A DNA stretch of 64,000 nt, taken from contig OW799234.1 in NCBI GenBank assembly GCA_941918925.1, positions 9,267,001 to 9,331,000 of the forward strand. Reading direction: 5' to 3'. The DNA comes from Phyto melanocephala. Its lineage: Eukaryota > Arthropoda > Insecta > Diptera > Rhinophoridae. Positions 32,320 to 44,796 of the stretch are shown here, piece after piece. The notes beneath the pieces were generated by a model. It made no database searches and had not been told where the DNA came from. It saw nothing but the letters and a program-made list of their open reading frames with translations. How positions within the stretch are numbered: position 1 is the stretch's first letter; each line of letters begins with the position of its first letter. The translations under genes and the position numbers were made by a program.

Positions 32320-35300
32320 ACTCTACAGTCGTGTCCTATCGGTAGCTGTACAAATGAACCTGATACTTTAAGTGCCAACAACGATTCGCTGCAGACCACA
32401 CCGGATAGTACGCTACAGAAACCAACAAGTCTGCAACAGCAGCAGCAGCAACAACAAATAAACCACATAACCAATCTACAATCTACAACTAACAATAGCA
32501 ACAACGATACACATCATCGTCATCATCATCATCACTCTCACAATACCAGTACGAACAGTGCTACCAGCGATACTTCATCTACATCCTTTCACCAGCGTTT
32601 CGACTTTAGTCAATTAAAAGCTCGTCTACCGGAACTTAATTGTCTACACAGTTTGCAACGCTACTGGCAACAGCATAATAATAACGGCGCCAACGATCCC
32701 AACGATCCAGCTGAATTACAATCAAAAGATGATGTTGTTATTGGTAGTGGCGGTGGTGGCATTTCAAATTCCTTTTATGCCAATAATATTTTAGGCTACA
32801 CATTTGGTTATCAATTTGGTGGCAAAGACGGCAGTAAAAGCGAACCGATACAGGAAACTCCCTTACAAAAGTTCTACAGACATCAGCAGCAAAAGAAAAT
32901 GCCAGCCTTTAGGGGAAGACGTGGTTGGTGTGGGTGTTTTCAGGTGAGTTTAGCTTTTTTTTTCTGTTGTTTTGCGGAAAATATTTTTTTAATTGAATTA
33001 CAGTTAAGAGGTAGCAATTAACCAACGTCTTGTCATTAGAAGACATTAATAAACTTGAAAAATGAAAACAAACTTTAATTACTGTATGTCTGCTGTTTGC
33101 ACTCATCACTTTGGAAGATTAAAAAGCACTTTGTTATATTTTTTTAAATTAATAAATTAAGCGTGTACCAGAGCAGCACCTTGTTAAGTCCACAAAATAG
33201 AAAAAATGTTTCTTATAATCAAATAATGCCTTAGCAACGCTAACGAATTCTAATCAATAGCCAGGGGCCTTTTCACTTGCATAGTGAGAAGTAGGGGTGA
33301 CTGTAATTTACTTCTGATGGAAAAGTTTACAATTGAGTGTTCGACTAATGAACGCCATGACCATGTCGTCACGACTTCCTTCGCAAGAAAATCCAAAATT
33401 TTTTTGACAACTTTGATTATGTTTTAATCAAGGCATATTTATTTATCAGGTAACCGCAATTCGGAGAGAATTTTTTTGTTTATATTTTTGATATATCGAC
33501 CCCTGTGCGCGAAATTATCGTATGTTACGTTTTTTTAGAAATCGACTTTTTTATGCAAATTGGTTATACATCCATTATTCCATCTGCTGATAAAATATTA
33601 TAGCGATAACTGTTTTAGTTATGAAGATGACACTGTGAACATTTTATCGTATGTAGCAGTGTTATTTACGTTTATATTTATTTAAAACTAATAAAAACGC
33701 TCTCCTGTAAAATTATGTTTTTGTAACATACGATAATTTCGTGCACAGAGGTCGATATTAAGTTTGACATTTGAATGAAATGAGATAAGAGAGAAAATAG
33801 TTTTTTTTTTGTTTGGACTTTGACAGCTGAAGTTTAAAAAAATAAGTTAAGAAAAACATAATCAGCTGACGAATCAGAATTACCTGATGAATAAATATGT
33901 CTTGGTTTTAATGTTCCTCGTCAGGGGCCGATTTTACCTTGGCGCATTATTCTTAAGTGATTTCCAAGCTTTCATAATAACATTGAAAAGAGGGGATCCC
34001 ACAGAATGGAGTCTCCCACCTATCAGGCATGTATCATGCCTATGCTTAAGTGATGGCCGTTAAGACAAACAAAACAAAACTTAATAAAACCTAAAACAAA
34101 ATTGCTGCAATTCATGAATTACAGCTTTAAGATTTCACCCAGACTTTAGCTATTGCAAACACAATGTTGGGAATGATTATTTAATAAAGACTCTAAATTC
34201 ATTGGAATTGAGGTTGGTTTAAACTTTTGTTATGTGAATGCTTCTCCTTAACTCTTCGTTATTTTTAGAACTTATTTCGATTTTTAAAAATATGTATATT
34301 GACCCAATCGGAGAATTAAGCTGGATTCGCCCATGTTTTGAAAAAAAAAATCTAACGAAATCTTTGTATTTGTATGTAGTTTTAACATCGTTCTTTTTAT
34401 CAGTTTGTTAAGGAAAGGGGAAAACGAATGGGTACAAAGTACACGTAAATCTCTTTTGGAAGAGAACCAACTAAACTCTTTTATATTTTTTAACTGGAGG
34501 AGTAACAACTAAACTCATTTATTTGTAACTGGGACAGTTCCATTAAAACTTATTGTAAATATTGTTCAGTTGTCTCCGACTTGCTTTACAATGGTATAGA
34601 TCGGCTTGCGGTGCCCTAACCAACGTTTTGTAACTGAAATAGAACCATAAAACTTAGTTTTACTTATTGTTCAAGTGTCTCCGACTTCCTATACAGAGGT
34701 ATAGGTCAATTTGCGGAGAAGGAACCAACGTGGTTATGTACCTCTGCCAATCAATTTTGAATCCAAATACAAAAAAAAAATTTATGATGTTGCTGTCGTT
34801 TTCAAAATAATTATGTAGCGGACTACACTGCGCAATTGAAGACCGCTGCTTTTGTGGTCGTGCAGTTATGTAGGCTGCTGTGGTCTATATGTTTAATGCT
34901 TTAATATTTAACTTTGTTCTAAAGCTTCGTACACACGGTTGTCAGATCGTACGATTTGGTAACAAATACAAGGGGGGCCAAAAGAAATCACCCTGTTGGA
35001 AGATGCTCTTTTCTTTGCAAAGGGCGGCCAATGTCAAATCTGTTTTGACATTTGTGAACAAGCCATGGAGCGATACACTCCCAAAGAACGCGTAATAATC
35101 GTCTCGAGGCCGCAGTGGACGATTTTTCGACCAAAATCATAATGAGCGAAGAGGCTCATTTCCACCTCAGCGGGTATGTGAACAAGCAAAACTATCGCTT
35201 CTTGCGCACCGAAAATCCACGAGGAGCCACTACACTCGCTCTAAGTGACTGCATGGTGTGCTCTCCACGCTGGTGGAGTCATCGAGCCATTTTTTTTTCC

Positions 35301-38300
35301 GAGGACGCCGCTGGTAAAACGACAACAGTTGACGGAGCGCGCTATAGGACCATATTAGCCGGGTTTTTTCTGCCGCAATTGAACGAAGTAGGGCTGGAGG
35401 ACATGTGGTTCCAACAGGACGGAACAACGGCATACATTGCGCGAGCCACAACCGATATTCTGAAGGCGGCGTTCCCGGGTCGCCTCATCTCTCGTTTTGA
35501 CGATTTACATTGGCCCGCAAGATCGCCCGATTTAACCGTTCCATACTTTTTTGTGGGGTTTTTTGAAGTCCGGTGTTTACGTGAACAAGCCCGAGACCCT
35601 GGGTAGCCCTCAAGGACAACATTCAACACGAGTGCGAGAATCTGTCGCCCGAAGTTCTCGCCAAAATGATGAAAAATGCCATAAAACGAGCCCGTATGGC
35701 AATCAATTGTGACGGCGCCCATTTAGCCGATATCATCTTCTCGACTTGTTCAATCAAATTCTAAAGGTTCTAAACGGAATCGAAGTTTTTCATTTAGAAA
35801 AGAAATGAGAGCCAAACAACATCGGATGACTTCTTTTGGTCTACCTTGTACCTTATAGACGTTTGAACAGTTAATTTTTAGCTAAAAATGTTGTCATGTT
35901 GTCAGAAATATCATTGTAAGGCCATTGGCAGATGGCCACCTGGCAACAATATTGTCAGATATATGGCAATCGTCTCAACAACCTTTATCCTTATTGTCAA
36001 ACCATTGACATTAAATTGGCAGATTCGCAATTTTCGTACATTTAACAATGGCATCATTGTCGTAAAATTTATTGTGGGCAGAGTATTCCATTTTTAAATC
36101 TGAATCTAAAATTGTCGGACAACATCGTCAGATTAAGTTATTGTCAGACCAATATTTGCCCATAAATTCTCAGCTTTTCTGACAAAATTCTTTCAACTGT
36201 CTGAACTGACAATTTACTTTTTAGGGAGGCAATTCATCATTGTTATTCCATTGTTAGCATATATTTAGGAACAGAAATCATGTCAGATCTAACAACCCTC
36301 TGTACAGAGCTTAAGTACACCTATGGTCTTACAATTAAGTCACACATGTGACTATACTTGACAGTATGGAAATATTATGCTAAAAATAATTAAATAATAT
36401 TACTTTTTTCACAAAGAGCAGTCACATTGGTGTGAGAGACTTAATTATATGACCATAAGTGTAACAACAACAACTGAATTAACATTATTATCATGTTAAA
36501 CCATCAATAAAAATGGGTTGTATTAGAAACTCATATGGATATAAATATGTTTATTAAATATTTCTACACAGTTAGATAAACTATTTTTGTTTTTTCTACT
36601 TATTTCTCTTACATTATATTCATACTTTCAAAGCGATTTTAGTATTTGTAGCCTTTAGTAACTTATCGATTTATTATTGCTGCATTAAGTGAAACATTCA
36701 TTTGTTAAGGAAAAAAATTAAAATAAAATAAAAGAAAAACCTTACATGCCATTAGGTGCATAATGAAACCCAACCAACAGCAACAACAACAACATCTTTA
36801 AGGCTACAACTAAAACATGACTTTATAACAATCACTTTGCGGCGATTATTAATGGAGTTTTTCTTGTTGCTCTTTTGCTCTACATCAATGTATTACAAAT
36901 AATTAATTGGTTATGCACTATTAACAGTGAATTAATTTTTAAAATGATACTCATACGCTTAAATATGTATGAATATTGCAAATGTTGAAATTTGTTGCAA
37001 TTACAATATTTATAATATTTTTTTTTTTGACAGGATGACGAACCGCCTGAAATTTGTGTGGTTGAAGGAGCTTTCACCCTGCAAACATTGACACCCACCC
37101 AGCCTATGCCTTCGGTAGATGAGCTGGATAGCATGTTTGCCGAGTTGGTGGAGGAATTGGATTTAACGGCTCCTAACAAGGAGGCTATGTTAAGTTTGCC
37201 GCCCCAAAAGAAATGGCAAATTTATTGTTCGCGAAAATCACCCATGGATACCATAGATGGTAGTCCGGCCAGCAATATAACACAACCGCCTACAGCTGAA
37301 CACTATGTGGAGCGTCTTAAGGACCTGGCCTTGCATATATCGGTGAGTCCGGAGGATTCACCGTGTCATGAATACAATGCACGCATCGAAAGCCATACAC
37401 ATTTCCTCGATGCCCTAAAAACCGCTTTGAGAACTTCGACTCATAGTTTTGTTTTGAGATTTGTAGAATTTGAGGGTTTGCCGACTCTACTAAATCTCTT
37501 GCAAAAAATGGATATACGCGTAGCGAATAGTCCGTTTCACACTAGTCTAATTGGTTGCATTAAAGCTTTAATGAATAATTCCGTAAGTTGTTAACTTTAA
37601 CTAAAATTATCCACAAACTTTGTTAACTTTTAACGATTTTCCTTTTTCATTAAAAGACTGGACGAGCTCATGTATTGGCTCATCCCACCTCGATTGACAC
37701 CATTGCCCGCTCTTTGGCCGCCGATAATATTAAAACTAAAGTGGCTGCTTTGGAAATATTGGGTGCTGTTTGTTTGGTGCCTGGTGGTCATCGTAAAGTT
37801 TTGCAGGCCATGCTGAATTTCCAGGAATTTGCGGCCGAGCGAACTAGATTCCAAAGTATTATTAATGATTTGGATCGTTCTACCGGCGCCTATAGAGATG
37901 ATGTTAATTTAAAGACCGCTATTATGTCCTTCATTAACGCGGTATTAAATTATGGTCCTGGTCAGGAGAATTTGGAATTTAGGCTGCATTTACGCTATGA
38001 ATTTCTAATGATGGGCATACAACCCATTATAGATAAACTGCGTAAGCATGAAAATGAAACTTTGGACCGGCATTTGGTAAGTTGTATTTTAAATTGTTTA
38101 ATTTTTAGTTTTTCTTTAATAACATTGAATTTTGTTTAGGACTTTTTTGAAATGGTTCGTGCTGAAGACGAAAAGGAACTAGCTCGAAAATTTGATCATG
38201 AACATGTGGACACCAAAAGCGCCAGTGCCATGTTTGAGCTGTTAAGACGTAAACTGAGTCATTCGCCAGCCTATCCTCATATGTTATCACTGTTTCAACA

Positions 38301-41300
38301 CATGCTGTTGTTGCCATGTAGGTTGAATTTTTCTTAGTTTTGCAAAGCCTTTCATTAAAATCATTTGTACTTCTTTGTTCGTCTGTAGATACTGGCCACT
38401 GTACTCAACATTGGTTGTTGTTTGACCGTGTGGTCCAACAAATTGTTTTACAAACCGAGGGTAGACCTCGCAGTGATATTGATGCAGACGATCCTAATAA
38501 AGAGAAAACTGCTATTTCCCCTGTACACGATCCCGATGTATCTCCGCTGGAAATCAATGTTTCCAAATTGGTACACCTTTTAGTCAAAGAAGAAGAGCTT
38601 ACGCAGGCACGTAAAAGAGCCGATGAACTGGAGAAGGAAAACTTCGATATACAATCGCGTTTAGCGAAAAAGGAACAAGAACTAGATTTGCGCATGCAAG
38701 AGAAAGAAGATTTGGAGACAAGTTTGGCACGCATGCGTGAACGTTTAGAAAAAGAATCGGCCAATCACTCTCAAGCTGTGCAGAGGGCCCAGACGGCCGA
38801 AATGAAATTGGAAGACTTGCAGCATAAGCTAATGACGGAACAGCAGGAAAGAGCTCGTTTAGAAAGATTAGTAACCGAGGGCAGTATACCGGATGACCAA
38901 AAGGTGGCCGGACTGACGGGCTGTAATGGTGCTGTATCGCCTCCACCACCACCTCCGCCCGTTAAAATCATACCACCTCCTCCACCACCAATGATGGCTG
39001 CACCACCACCACCGCCACCTTGTCCTGGACCACCTCCACCACCCACCATGACTCAAACTATGGGTAAATTGCTTTTACATTCTTTGTTTCTTGAATTTAT
39101 CTATTCAAAAGTATAAATTTTTTAGCGCCACCAGCTCCCAAGCCTGAGGTACCCAAGAAAAATGTGCCACAGCCTACAAATCCTTTAAAGAGTTTCAATT
39201 GGTCGAAGCTGCCTGATGCCAAAGTTCAAGGTACTGTTTGGAGTGAGTTAGACGAATCTAAATGGTACAACAACATTGAGTTGGAATCAATAGACAAGCT
39301 TTTTTCGGCCTATCAAAAGAATGGTGTTGCAGTAAGTACTGCAAAACATACATTAAATGTAAACATTATTAAAATTGTTAAATTGTCACTCTTTAGCAAG
39401 TACCAGATGGTTCTATTGAGGATTTACGCATGATGGGCAGTAAGCCGCGCAATAAAGTTCTATCGGTTATCGATGGTAGACGTGCTCAGAATTGTACTAT
39501 TTTACTAAGTAAATTGAAAATGACAGATGAAGAAATCTCCAAGTAAGTTAAAGTGCTTAACGGGTAGGCTCTTTTGTAGGTTCCTTTTTATTAAAAACTA
39601 TCACCCCAATTCTAAATATTCCCAGGGAATTGAATTCCCCGGGAATTCATTTTTCCCGCGAATAAAATTCCCCTATTCTAAACAGTCGGGGAAGGGAATA
39701 ACAAGGGAGAGAGAATTTTACATTTTCGAAGTCAGCTGTTTGCTTTTGCTGTTTTGTTTTGACAAAATATTTGCTAATCATTTTTAGCGTAAAAAGTGAA
39801 TGTTTGTAAATAATAAAAAAAAATTGTTAAAAGTAAACAGAAATGTTAGTGTAGCGTTGATAATAATAATAATAGCTGAAGCAGAAAACTCTGAAGCACA
39901 AGAATAAGCAAAAGGTAGAAAGGAAAATGCTAAGTGACGCCAGCAACGACTTGAGTTGCCGCACACTTTGTAAATTTTACCTTTGGAAAGTTAGAAAAAT
40001 ATTACAGAGTAAATAAACCGGCGTTCAAATATCTGTTTGACGTGTTAAGGTATTCAGCCCAAACGTAAGTCCTTTGCAATTTCTCCAATCGTGAAATTAA
40101 GTGCGACTTTCCGCTTCTTTGCTGAAGGTTTGTACCAAACGGGTATTGGTAAAGATTACGGTGTGTCTGTGGCTCAGTGAAGTGTTAGCAAAGTTCTGGC
40201 AGAAGTTATTAATATATAAGGAACATTTACGCCCAATGTAAATAACTTTCTGCAGAACTGAAGTGCAAAAACGGAAAGTTGTGTTAGCTCTTTATGTGAA
40301 GTATGGCATTCCAAACGTTATTGGATGTGTTGACGGAACTCAAAACAATAAAGGTCTGTGATCATGAGCTGAGGATTCAGTACGTTGATGCCTCACATCC
40401 CGGAGCGTGTCACGATTCGTTTATTTGGAATTCTTGCGAATTGCGTGCTCACGTTAAGCAAGAATACCTTAGAGGTGGCAGCAATTATTGGCTTCTTGGT
40501 AAAGTTTTGAATGATAACAGACAATTCATAAATTAAACATGCATTTTTTCTAGGAGGCTTATAGATGCCCACAGGATGAGTCTGATGAAATAAAATTCAG
40601 TGTTGAAATGTCGTTGAACGCATTAATGGTGTTTTAAAAAATATATGGAGGTGCATTCTTGGTGCTAGACAGCTGCACTACGCTCCAAAAAAGGCTGCTA
40701 AAATAACAAAATTTTGCTGTGCGTTGCATAATATCTGCATTCATTTTAAATGCAATGCTGAAGTAAGCGATGTAGAAAACTTAGATTATTTGAGCGCTCA
40801 GGATAATGATGTGGTATCCTTAGACTCACCACAATATTTATCCATTGCCCAAAATATTAGAAAATATAATAGAAAAATATTAGAAAAAATATTGCGAATA
40901 ATCTCTAATAAATTTCTGTAATAAAGCCGTTTCTTATATATGTATGTAGTATATACATTTTTTAAATAAATATAACATTTTCTTATTGCTCTTATTTGAC
41001 CTTTATTTTATAAAATTTTTTAATTGATTTTTCAAGCTCGAGGTCTTTATAAATATTTGTTGACTTATTTATTATTACACAAAGGAGTAGTGAAATATTG
41101 AATAATAAATAAATCAACAAATATTTATAAAGACCTCGAGCTGGAAAAATCAATTAAAAAATATAACGTTTTATTAAAAAAATTTAAAAACTTAAAAAGT
41201 TAAAAAAAAAAAGATAAATAAAAATTAAAATTATCTTAAAACTAAAAAAAAATCATTATTCTGCTTCCTGTTTGTTGTTTTTATCCTAAAAGTAACAATA

Positions 41301-42929
41301 AATTACAATATTTATCACAATTTTTATAAACAAATATTAAATACTTACATTTTTGTCACAACTCCCTTTGAATTTGTTGGCGGATTTTTTCCCAAAAATT
41401 GTTATTACATTCTCCCTTTAATTACCTTTCGTAATACCTACTTTTTTCCCAGGGAACAATTTCCCAATTTCGAAGTTCATTTAGAATAAGGGAAAAGGGA
41501 AAGGGAACAAATTTCCCCGGGAGAAATTATTTAGAATAGGGGAACAGGGAATAGGGAAAAAATTCCCAGGGAATTGTTATTTAGAATTGGGGTGTATATC
41601 TCTCATTACAGAGCTATTTTATCTATGGATTGCAATGAACAATTGGCTTTGGATATGGTTGAACAGTTGTTGAAATTCACTCCTTCGGCCGAAGAAAGAG
41701 CTTTACTAGATGAACATAGCGAGGATATAGACTCTTTGGCAAGAGCAGATCGTTTCTTATACGAAATATCAAAGTATGAGATAAATTTTTTTTAAATAAT
41801 TTTCTTTCTAGGAATTGTGGTTTAATGTGTTATTTTATGTTGTAGGATACCCCATTATGAACAAAGATTGAAGAGTTTACACTACAAGAAACGTTTTATG
41901 ATAACGATTAATGATTTAATACCACGCATTACTAGTGTAATGGAAGCTTCCAGAGAAGTGGCACGCTCCCGACGTTTAAGGAAATTACTAGAGCTGGTAT
42001 TAGCTTTAGGTAAGTTCGAAAGGATGTAAGTTTTGGGGATTGGCTTAATACTTTCATTATTTCATCATTTAGGAAACTACATGAATCGTGGAGCTCGTGG
42101 CAATGCTTCTGGTTTCCGTTTGTCTTCTTTGAACCGTTTGGGTGATACTAAATCCAGTGCCGCCAAGGGCACCACCCTCTTACATTTCTTAGTTCAAGTT
42201 ATTGATAAGAAATTCAAAGATTTACTTAAACTCGAAGAAGATATACCCCATGTGAGAGAAGCCTCTAAGGTATCATTGGGTGAAATGGACAAAGACATAC
42301 AAATGCTGCGCACTGGTTTGGCCGATGTGGCGCGTGAAATTGAATTCCATCGTTCTTCAGGACCGGCACAACAGGGTGATCGTTTCTTACCCGTTATGCG
42401 CGAATTTCATGCCCAAGCTTCGGTTCGATTTGCAGAATTGGAAGATAAATTCCAGGATATGAAAACTAGATTCGATCGTGCTGTTCGTTTGTTTGGTGAA
42501 GATGGTTCTGTGTTGCAGCCTGATGAGTTCTTTGGTATTTTTGATACTTTCCTAACAGCATTCGCTGAAGCTAAACAGGATAATGAAAATCTAAGAAAGC
42601 GCCAAGAGGAGGAAGAAAAACGTGCCAAACAAGAGGCCGAACTAAAGAAACGCACAATAGAGCGCAAAAGCAAGGAGGGGCTCATGTCCTCAGTGGCCCG
42701 TAACTTGGGTTTAAAATCATCTAATGGTCCGGGCAGTCCTGTTAAAGGCGACAATAAAGGAGAGTTTGACGATTTAATATCGGCCTTAAGAACGGGCGAT
42801 GTTTTCGGTGAAGATATGGCCAAGTTTAAAAGATCACGTAAAACAAGACTTAGCAATGGAAGTACTTCACCGCCCCGACATGGTCTACACCGGGAAGAAA
42901 GTCGAGAACGTACCGTAAGACGACAATAG
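32320..42929 (+). CDS. DAAM: DAAM, Dishevelled-associated activator of morphogenesis (formin)
   Basis: A formin that nucleates and elongates unbranched actin filaments downstream of Rho and Dishevelled. Coding exons: 32320-32943, 37034-37582, 37657-38076, 38140-38317, 38389-39063, 39126-39331, 39397-39542, 41612-41773, 41846-42009, 42073-42929; every junction is GT-AG and in phase. The first exon is open upstream (long isoform, Gln- and His-rich). An internal ATG at 32899 gives a short form of 1133 aa, close to the usual size. In short-form numbering: GTPase-binding and FH3 region about 16-400, coiled coil 430-565, proline-rich FH1 580-622, FH2 640-1030, and DAD near 1078-1106 with [10 protein letters not shown] followed by a basic run. 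The intron after 39542 carries a Harbinger element. Very sure of identity. Confidence 0.95.
33429..33904. mobile_element. CAAGG-type MITE interrupted by another MITE
   Basis: The outer element has ends CAAGGCATATTTATTTATCAG and the complement of the same motif (CTGATGAATAAATATGTCTTG), with an 8-bp GTTTTAAT duplication on both sides. It matches the uninterrupted 209-bp copy at 58426-58634. The excess length is the nested element at 33500-33751. Confidence 0.7.
33500..33751. mobile_element. MITE with about 29-bp TIRs nested in another MITE
   Basis: 252 bp. Ends begin CCCCTGTGCGCGAAATTATC and its complement, identical over about 27 of 29 positions, with flanking TCGA on both sides as a 4-bp target duplication. 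No frame. Superfamily not assigned. Confidence 0.7.
34969..35848 (+). mobile_element. Decayed Tc1/mariner element
   Basis: 880 bp between TA duplications (34967-34968 and 35849-35850). The inverted ends are diverged copies of CAAGG(T/G)(A/G)G(A/C)CCAAAAGAA. It contains the transposase remnant listed separately. It lies in the sense orientation within the first long DAAM intron. Confidence 0.75.
35115..35770 (+). pseudogene. Tc1/mariner transposase remnant
   Basis: The frame has M-S-E-E-A-H-F, G-Y-V-N-K-Q-N, then D-M-W-F-Q-Q-D (second catalytic Asp) and W-P-A-R-S-P-D-L-T, close to the third catalytic region. A frameshift near 35580 breaks the C-terminus, whose remains read through A-L-K-D-N-I-Q-H in another frame. 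The N-terminal DNA-binding domain is largely missing. It is a different lineage from the copy at 23581, judging by ends and residues. Confidence 0.75.
40048..40921 (+). pseudogene. HARBI1-like (DDE_4) transposase, broken
   Basis: Pieces in successive frames: a helical segment with [23 protein letters not shown] with the first catalytic Asp (about 40303-40345); [14 protein letters not shown] with the second; G-G-S-N-Y-W-L-L-G, after which the usual D-S-G-Y is lost; then V-E-R-I-N-G-V-L-K and C-C-A-L-H-N-I-C. Order and motifs are diagnostic of PIF/Harbinger. Several stops and frameshifts make it non-functional. No Myb-like partner ORF was seen. Confidence 0.8.
41019..41160. repeat. Large hairpin inside the Harbinger element
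   Basis: Arms of about 45-50 bp, including CGAGGTCTTTATAAATATTT and its complement, separated by about 35 bp. It lies downstream of the transposase remnant. It may be an insertion of a foldback element or a structural part of the transposon. Confidence 0.65.
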
Positions 42930-43082
42930 ATTAACGGATCTTAACAAGCTCGCGTTAAAATGATGTTTGCCATCTTTGTATTTATTGATTTTTAATGGTT
43001 TTGTTTTATTTTTAATTGTTAAATTTCACAGAGAGATTGTAAAAAATAACTAAATTATATTATAATTATAACATTTTATAAA

Positions 43083-43088
43083 AATAAA
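43083..43088 (+). terminator. Candidate DAAM poly(A) signal
   Basis: AATAAA about 155 bp after the DAAM stop codon. Other AT-rich hexamers follow, so a longer 3' UTR is possible. Confidence 0.4.
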
Positions 43089-43522
43089 AAGCAAATTATA
43101 TTTAAGTATCTTTGCGAAAGAGAAAATGTTCTTTTTTTTTATACAACAAATGAAAGCATTAAACCAAAATTATTTAAAAATATATATTGTATGTATTTAA
43201 AACCCTCTCCCACATGCACACATGCACACAAAAAAACACTTTTGTATTAAAAAAACAATTTATTAAATTAGTTCTGTATTGTATTGAAAAAAAATTTATT
43301 AAAGAAAATGTTTTGCATTTTGCTGTTTGTGTTTGAAAAAAGTTTATGTAGAAAATATTAAAAACTAACAGCAGAAAATTATTTATAATAAATTTAAAAA
43401 ATTATAAAAATTAAGAAAAAGCAAAAATTGTATATGTTAAATTAAGCATATGAATTATTAGAATTTACTTTATAAAATTAAGAAAATTAATAAAATGAAA
43501 AACGCCCTATACTAAAAATATA

Positions 43523-43528
43523 TTTATT
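43523..43528 (-). terminator. Candidate DNase II poly(A) signal
   Basis: AATAAA on the minus strand, only about 11 bases after the stop codon. This implies a very short 3' UTR if it is used. Confidence 0.45.
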
Positions 43529-43538
43529 GGAGTCTTAT

Positions 43539-44700
43539 TTACAAGTCTGAGCAGGACTCATACTTTTTAACCAATTTCCTATAGAGATTGGCAACATTTT
43601 TGTTTTGAAGACAGACTGTGCCACCTCCTCTTTGTAGCTGATGGTGTTGACGATTAATGTCTCCTACACAAATCCAGTTGGAGGTTGAAGGTATGCGCCA
43701 GCGCCAAAATTGTAAACCCACATTTTGTGATACCGCCCATTTGGAGTGATCAAGCGTAGTTTTAAAATCAATATTAAATTTGTCCAAGTGTATGGCTTTA
43801 ACATTATAAACATTGTCGTTGAGGGAGCAGTTGGAATTGAAATTACCGGCACCATTGCGCCAAGTTTCCACCAAAAGATTTGTGTCCAAAATGGGAGCCA
43901 CCAAATCTTCATACAATTCTTTATTAAATTTGGTAGATTTGGCGAAAGTTTTGAATACTGAACCTTGTAGAGTTTCTAAATCCAATACATTGTTATAGGG
44001 CTTTGTGTGGACCCATTGTTTTTGTATGGCTTGTTCGAAATGAGGAAATTTTTTCCTTAGGCTAGCAGGCACACGTTCATAATAGATACTTGGTTCATTG
44101 AACAGTAATTGTTTGCCTATTTTTTCCATTTCTGAGGCTTTTAAAGTAATGCAAAGAAAACTTTGTCCATAATGAGCTCCAGTAGATGGATATTCATATG
44201 ATGATATGGTAGGATATTTTGGAACCGAGTGCACCAGCCAAATACCGGTCACGCCATCAGTAGCTACAACACCTTTTGTATGGCCACCGTCAAAAACAAC
44301 ATGGCCATTGGGAAATTCGTCATTATAGGCCAGTAATAGAACCGAAGGATCATCAAACAAAGGCTCTAAGGTTAAGCCAGGCATAGAATTTGATTCATTT
44401 ATATTGCTGCGTGATAAAGTCCATTCTTCGTTAAACTCATCAGTTACATACATATAATTCAAACCCGAATTTTGAGTTTTGTCTGCAGAATAATGGGCAG
44501 GCAGTTTATAAAGATAAAACCTTAAACAAAAATTTAGTTTAAAACACGGTAAAAAAAAAGTTTAATAAAAATACGCACCAGTCCACATTATCACCGTATT
44601 CATTTTTGCAAGAAACATTTATATCACTGGCTTCTATTAAGATCAACAAATTGATGATAAAAATGAGTAGCACAAATCTTTCTAGTAACTTAAAAAACAT
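43539..44700 (-). CDS. DNaseII: Deoxyribonuclease II (lysosomal acid DNase)
   Basis: Degrades DNA in lysosomes at acid pH without metal ions, including DNA from engulfed apoptotic cells. Two coding exons on the minus strand, 44700-44579 and 44520-43539, joined across a 58-bp intron (TG|GTGCGT ... AAG|G) that restores the V-D-W-F-Y-L-Y-K-L-P motif. The 367-aa product is of normal family length. Residues 1-24 form a hydrophobic signal peptide. The conserved G-G-H-T-K-G-V (His121) and D-H-S-K-W (His299) match the two catalytic histidine regions of DNase II. Cysteines and N-glycosylation sequons fit a secreted or lysosomal enzyme. It is tail-to-tail with DAAM. Identity is secure. Confidence 0.93.
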
Positions 44701-44790
44701 GTCTAAACACCGAAACTGATTACTGAAGACTAACTTGAAAACACACTCAGTTTAGAATAAAAAGCAAAATGCTTGAGTAATGCGAGAGCA

Positions 44791-44796
44791 CTTATA
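44791..44796 (-). promoter_or_regulatory. Possible TATA-like box of DNase II
   Basis: TATAAG on the minus strand about 92 bp upstream of the ATG, with a CTCAAGC initiator-like sequence near 44775. The spacing is reasonable, but no transcript evidence is available. Confidence 0.3.

Larger units (their letters stand above)
32944..37033. other. DAAM intron with MITEs and a mariner copy
   Basis: A 4.1-kb intron between GTGAGT and a T-rich tract ending GACAG. It holds a CAAGG-type MITE that itself carries another MITE, plus a decayed mariner, each annotated separately. The stretch 35851-36300 is unusual for many ATTGTCAG/CCATTGGCA-like words but shows no clear repeat unit. Confidence 0.7.
39602..41594. 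mobile_element. PIF/Harbinger-type DNA transposon in a DAAM intron
   Basis: 1993 bp with inverted ends CACCCCAATTCTAAAT / ATTTAGAATTGGGGTG and a 3-bp TAT duplication on each side. Both subterminal regions are packed with GGGAA/TTCCC blocks and further ATTCTAAA copies, likely transposase binding sites. The interior holds a decayed HARBI1-like transposase and a large hairpin (41019-41160). It lies between the exons ending 39542 and starting 41612, only about 17 bp from the 3' splice site. Confidence 0.85.
42930..43538. other. Convergent 3' ends of DAAM and DNase II
   Basis: Untranslated DNA between the DAAM stop (plus) and the DNase II stop (minus). It is AT-rich, and the DAAM 3' UTR probably extends at least to the AATAAA at 43083. 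No other gene was seen. Confidence 0.6.

Noticed and set aside
32187..32504. Cys-rich minus-strand frame
   Set aside because: Antisense of the CAG/CAA-repeat region of the DAAM exon.
38771..39049. Gly-rich minus-strand frame resembling a glycine-rich protein
   Set aside because: Reverse complement of the proline-rich FH1 segment of DAAM.
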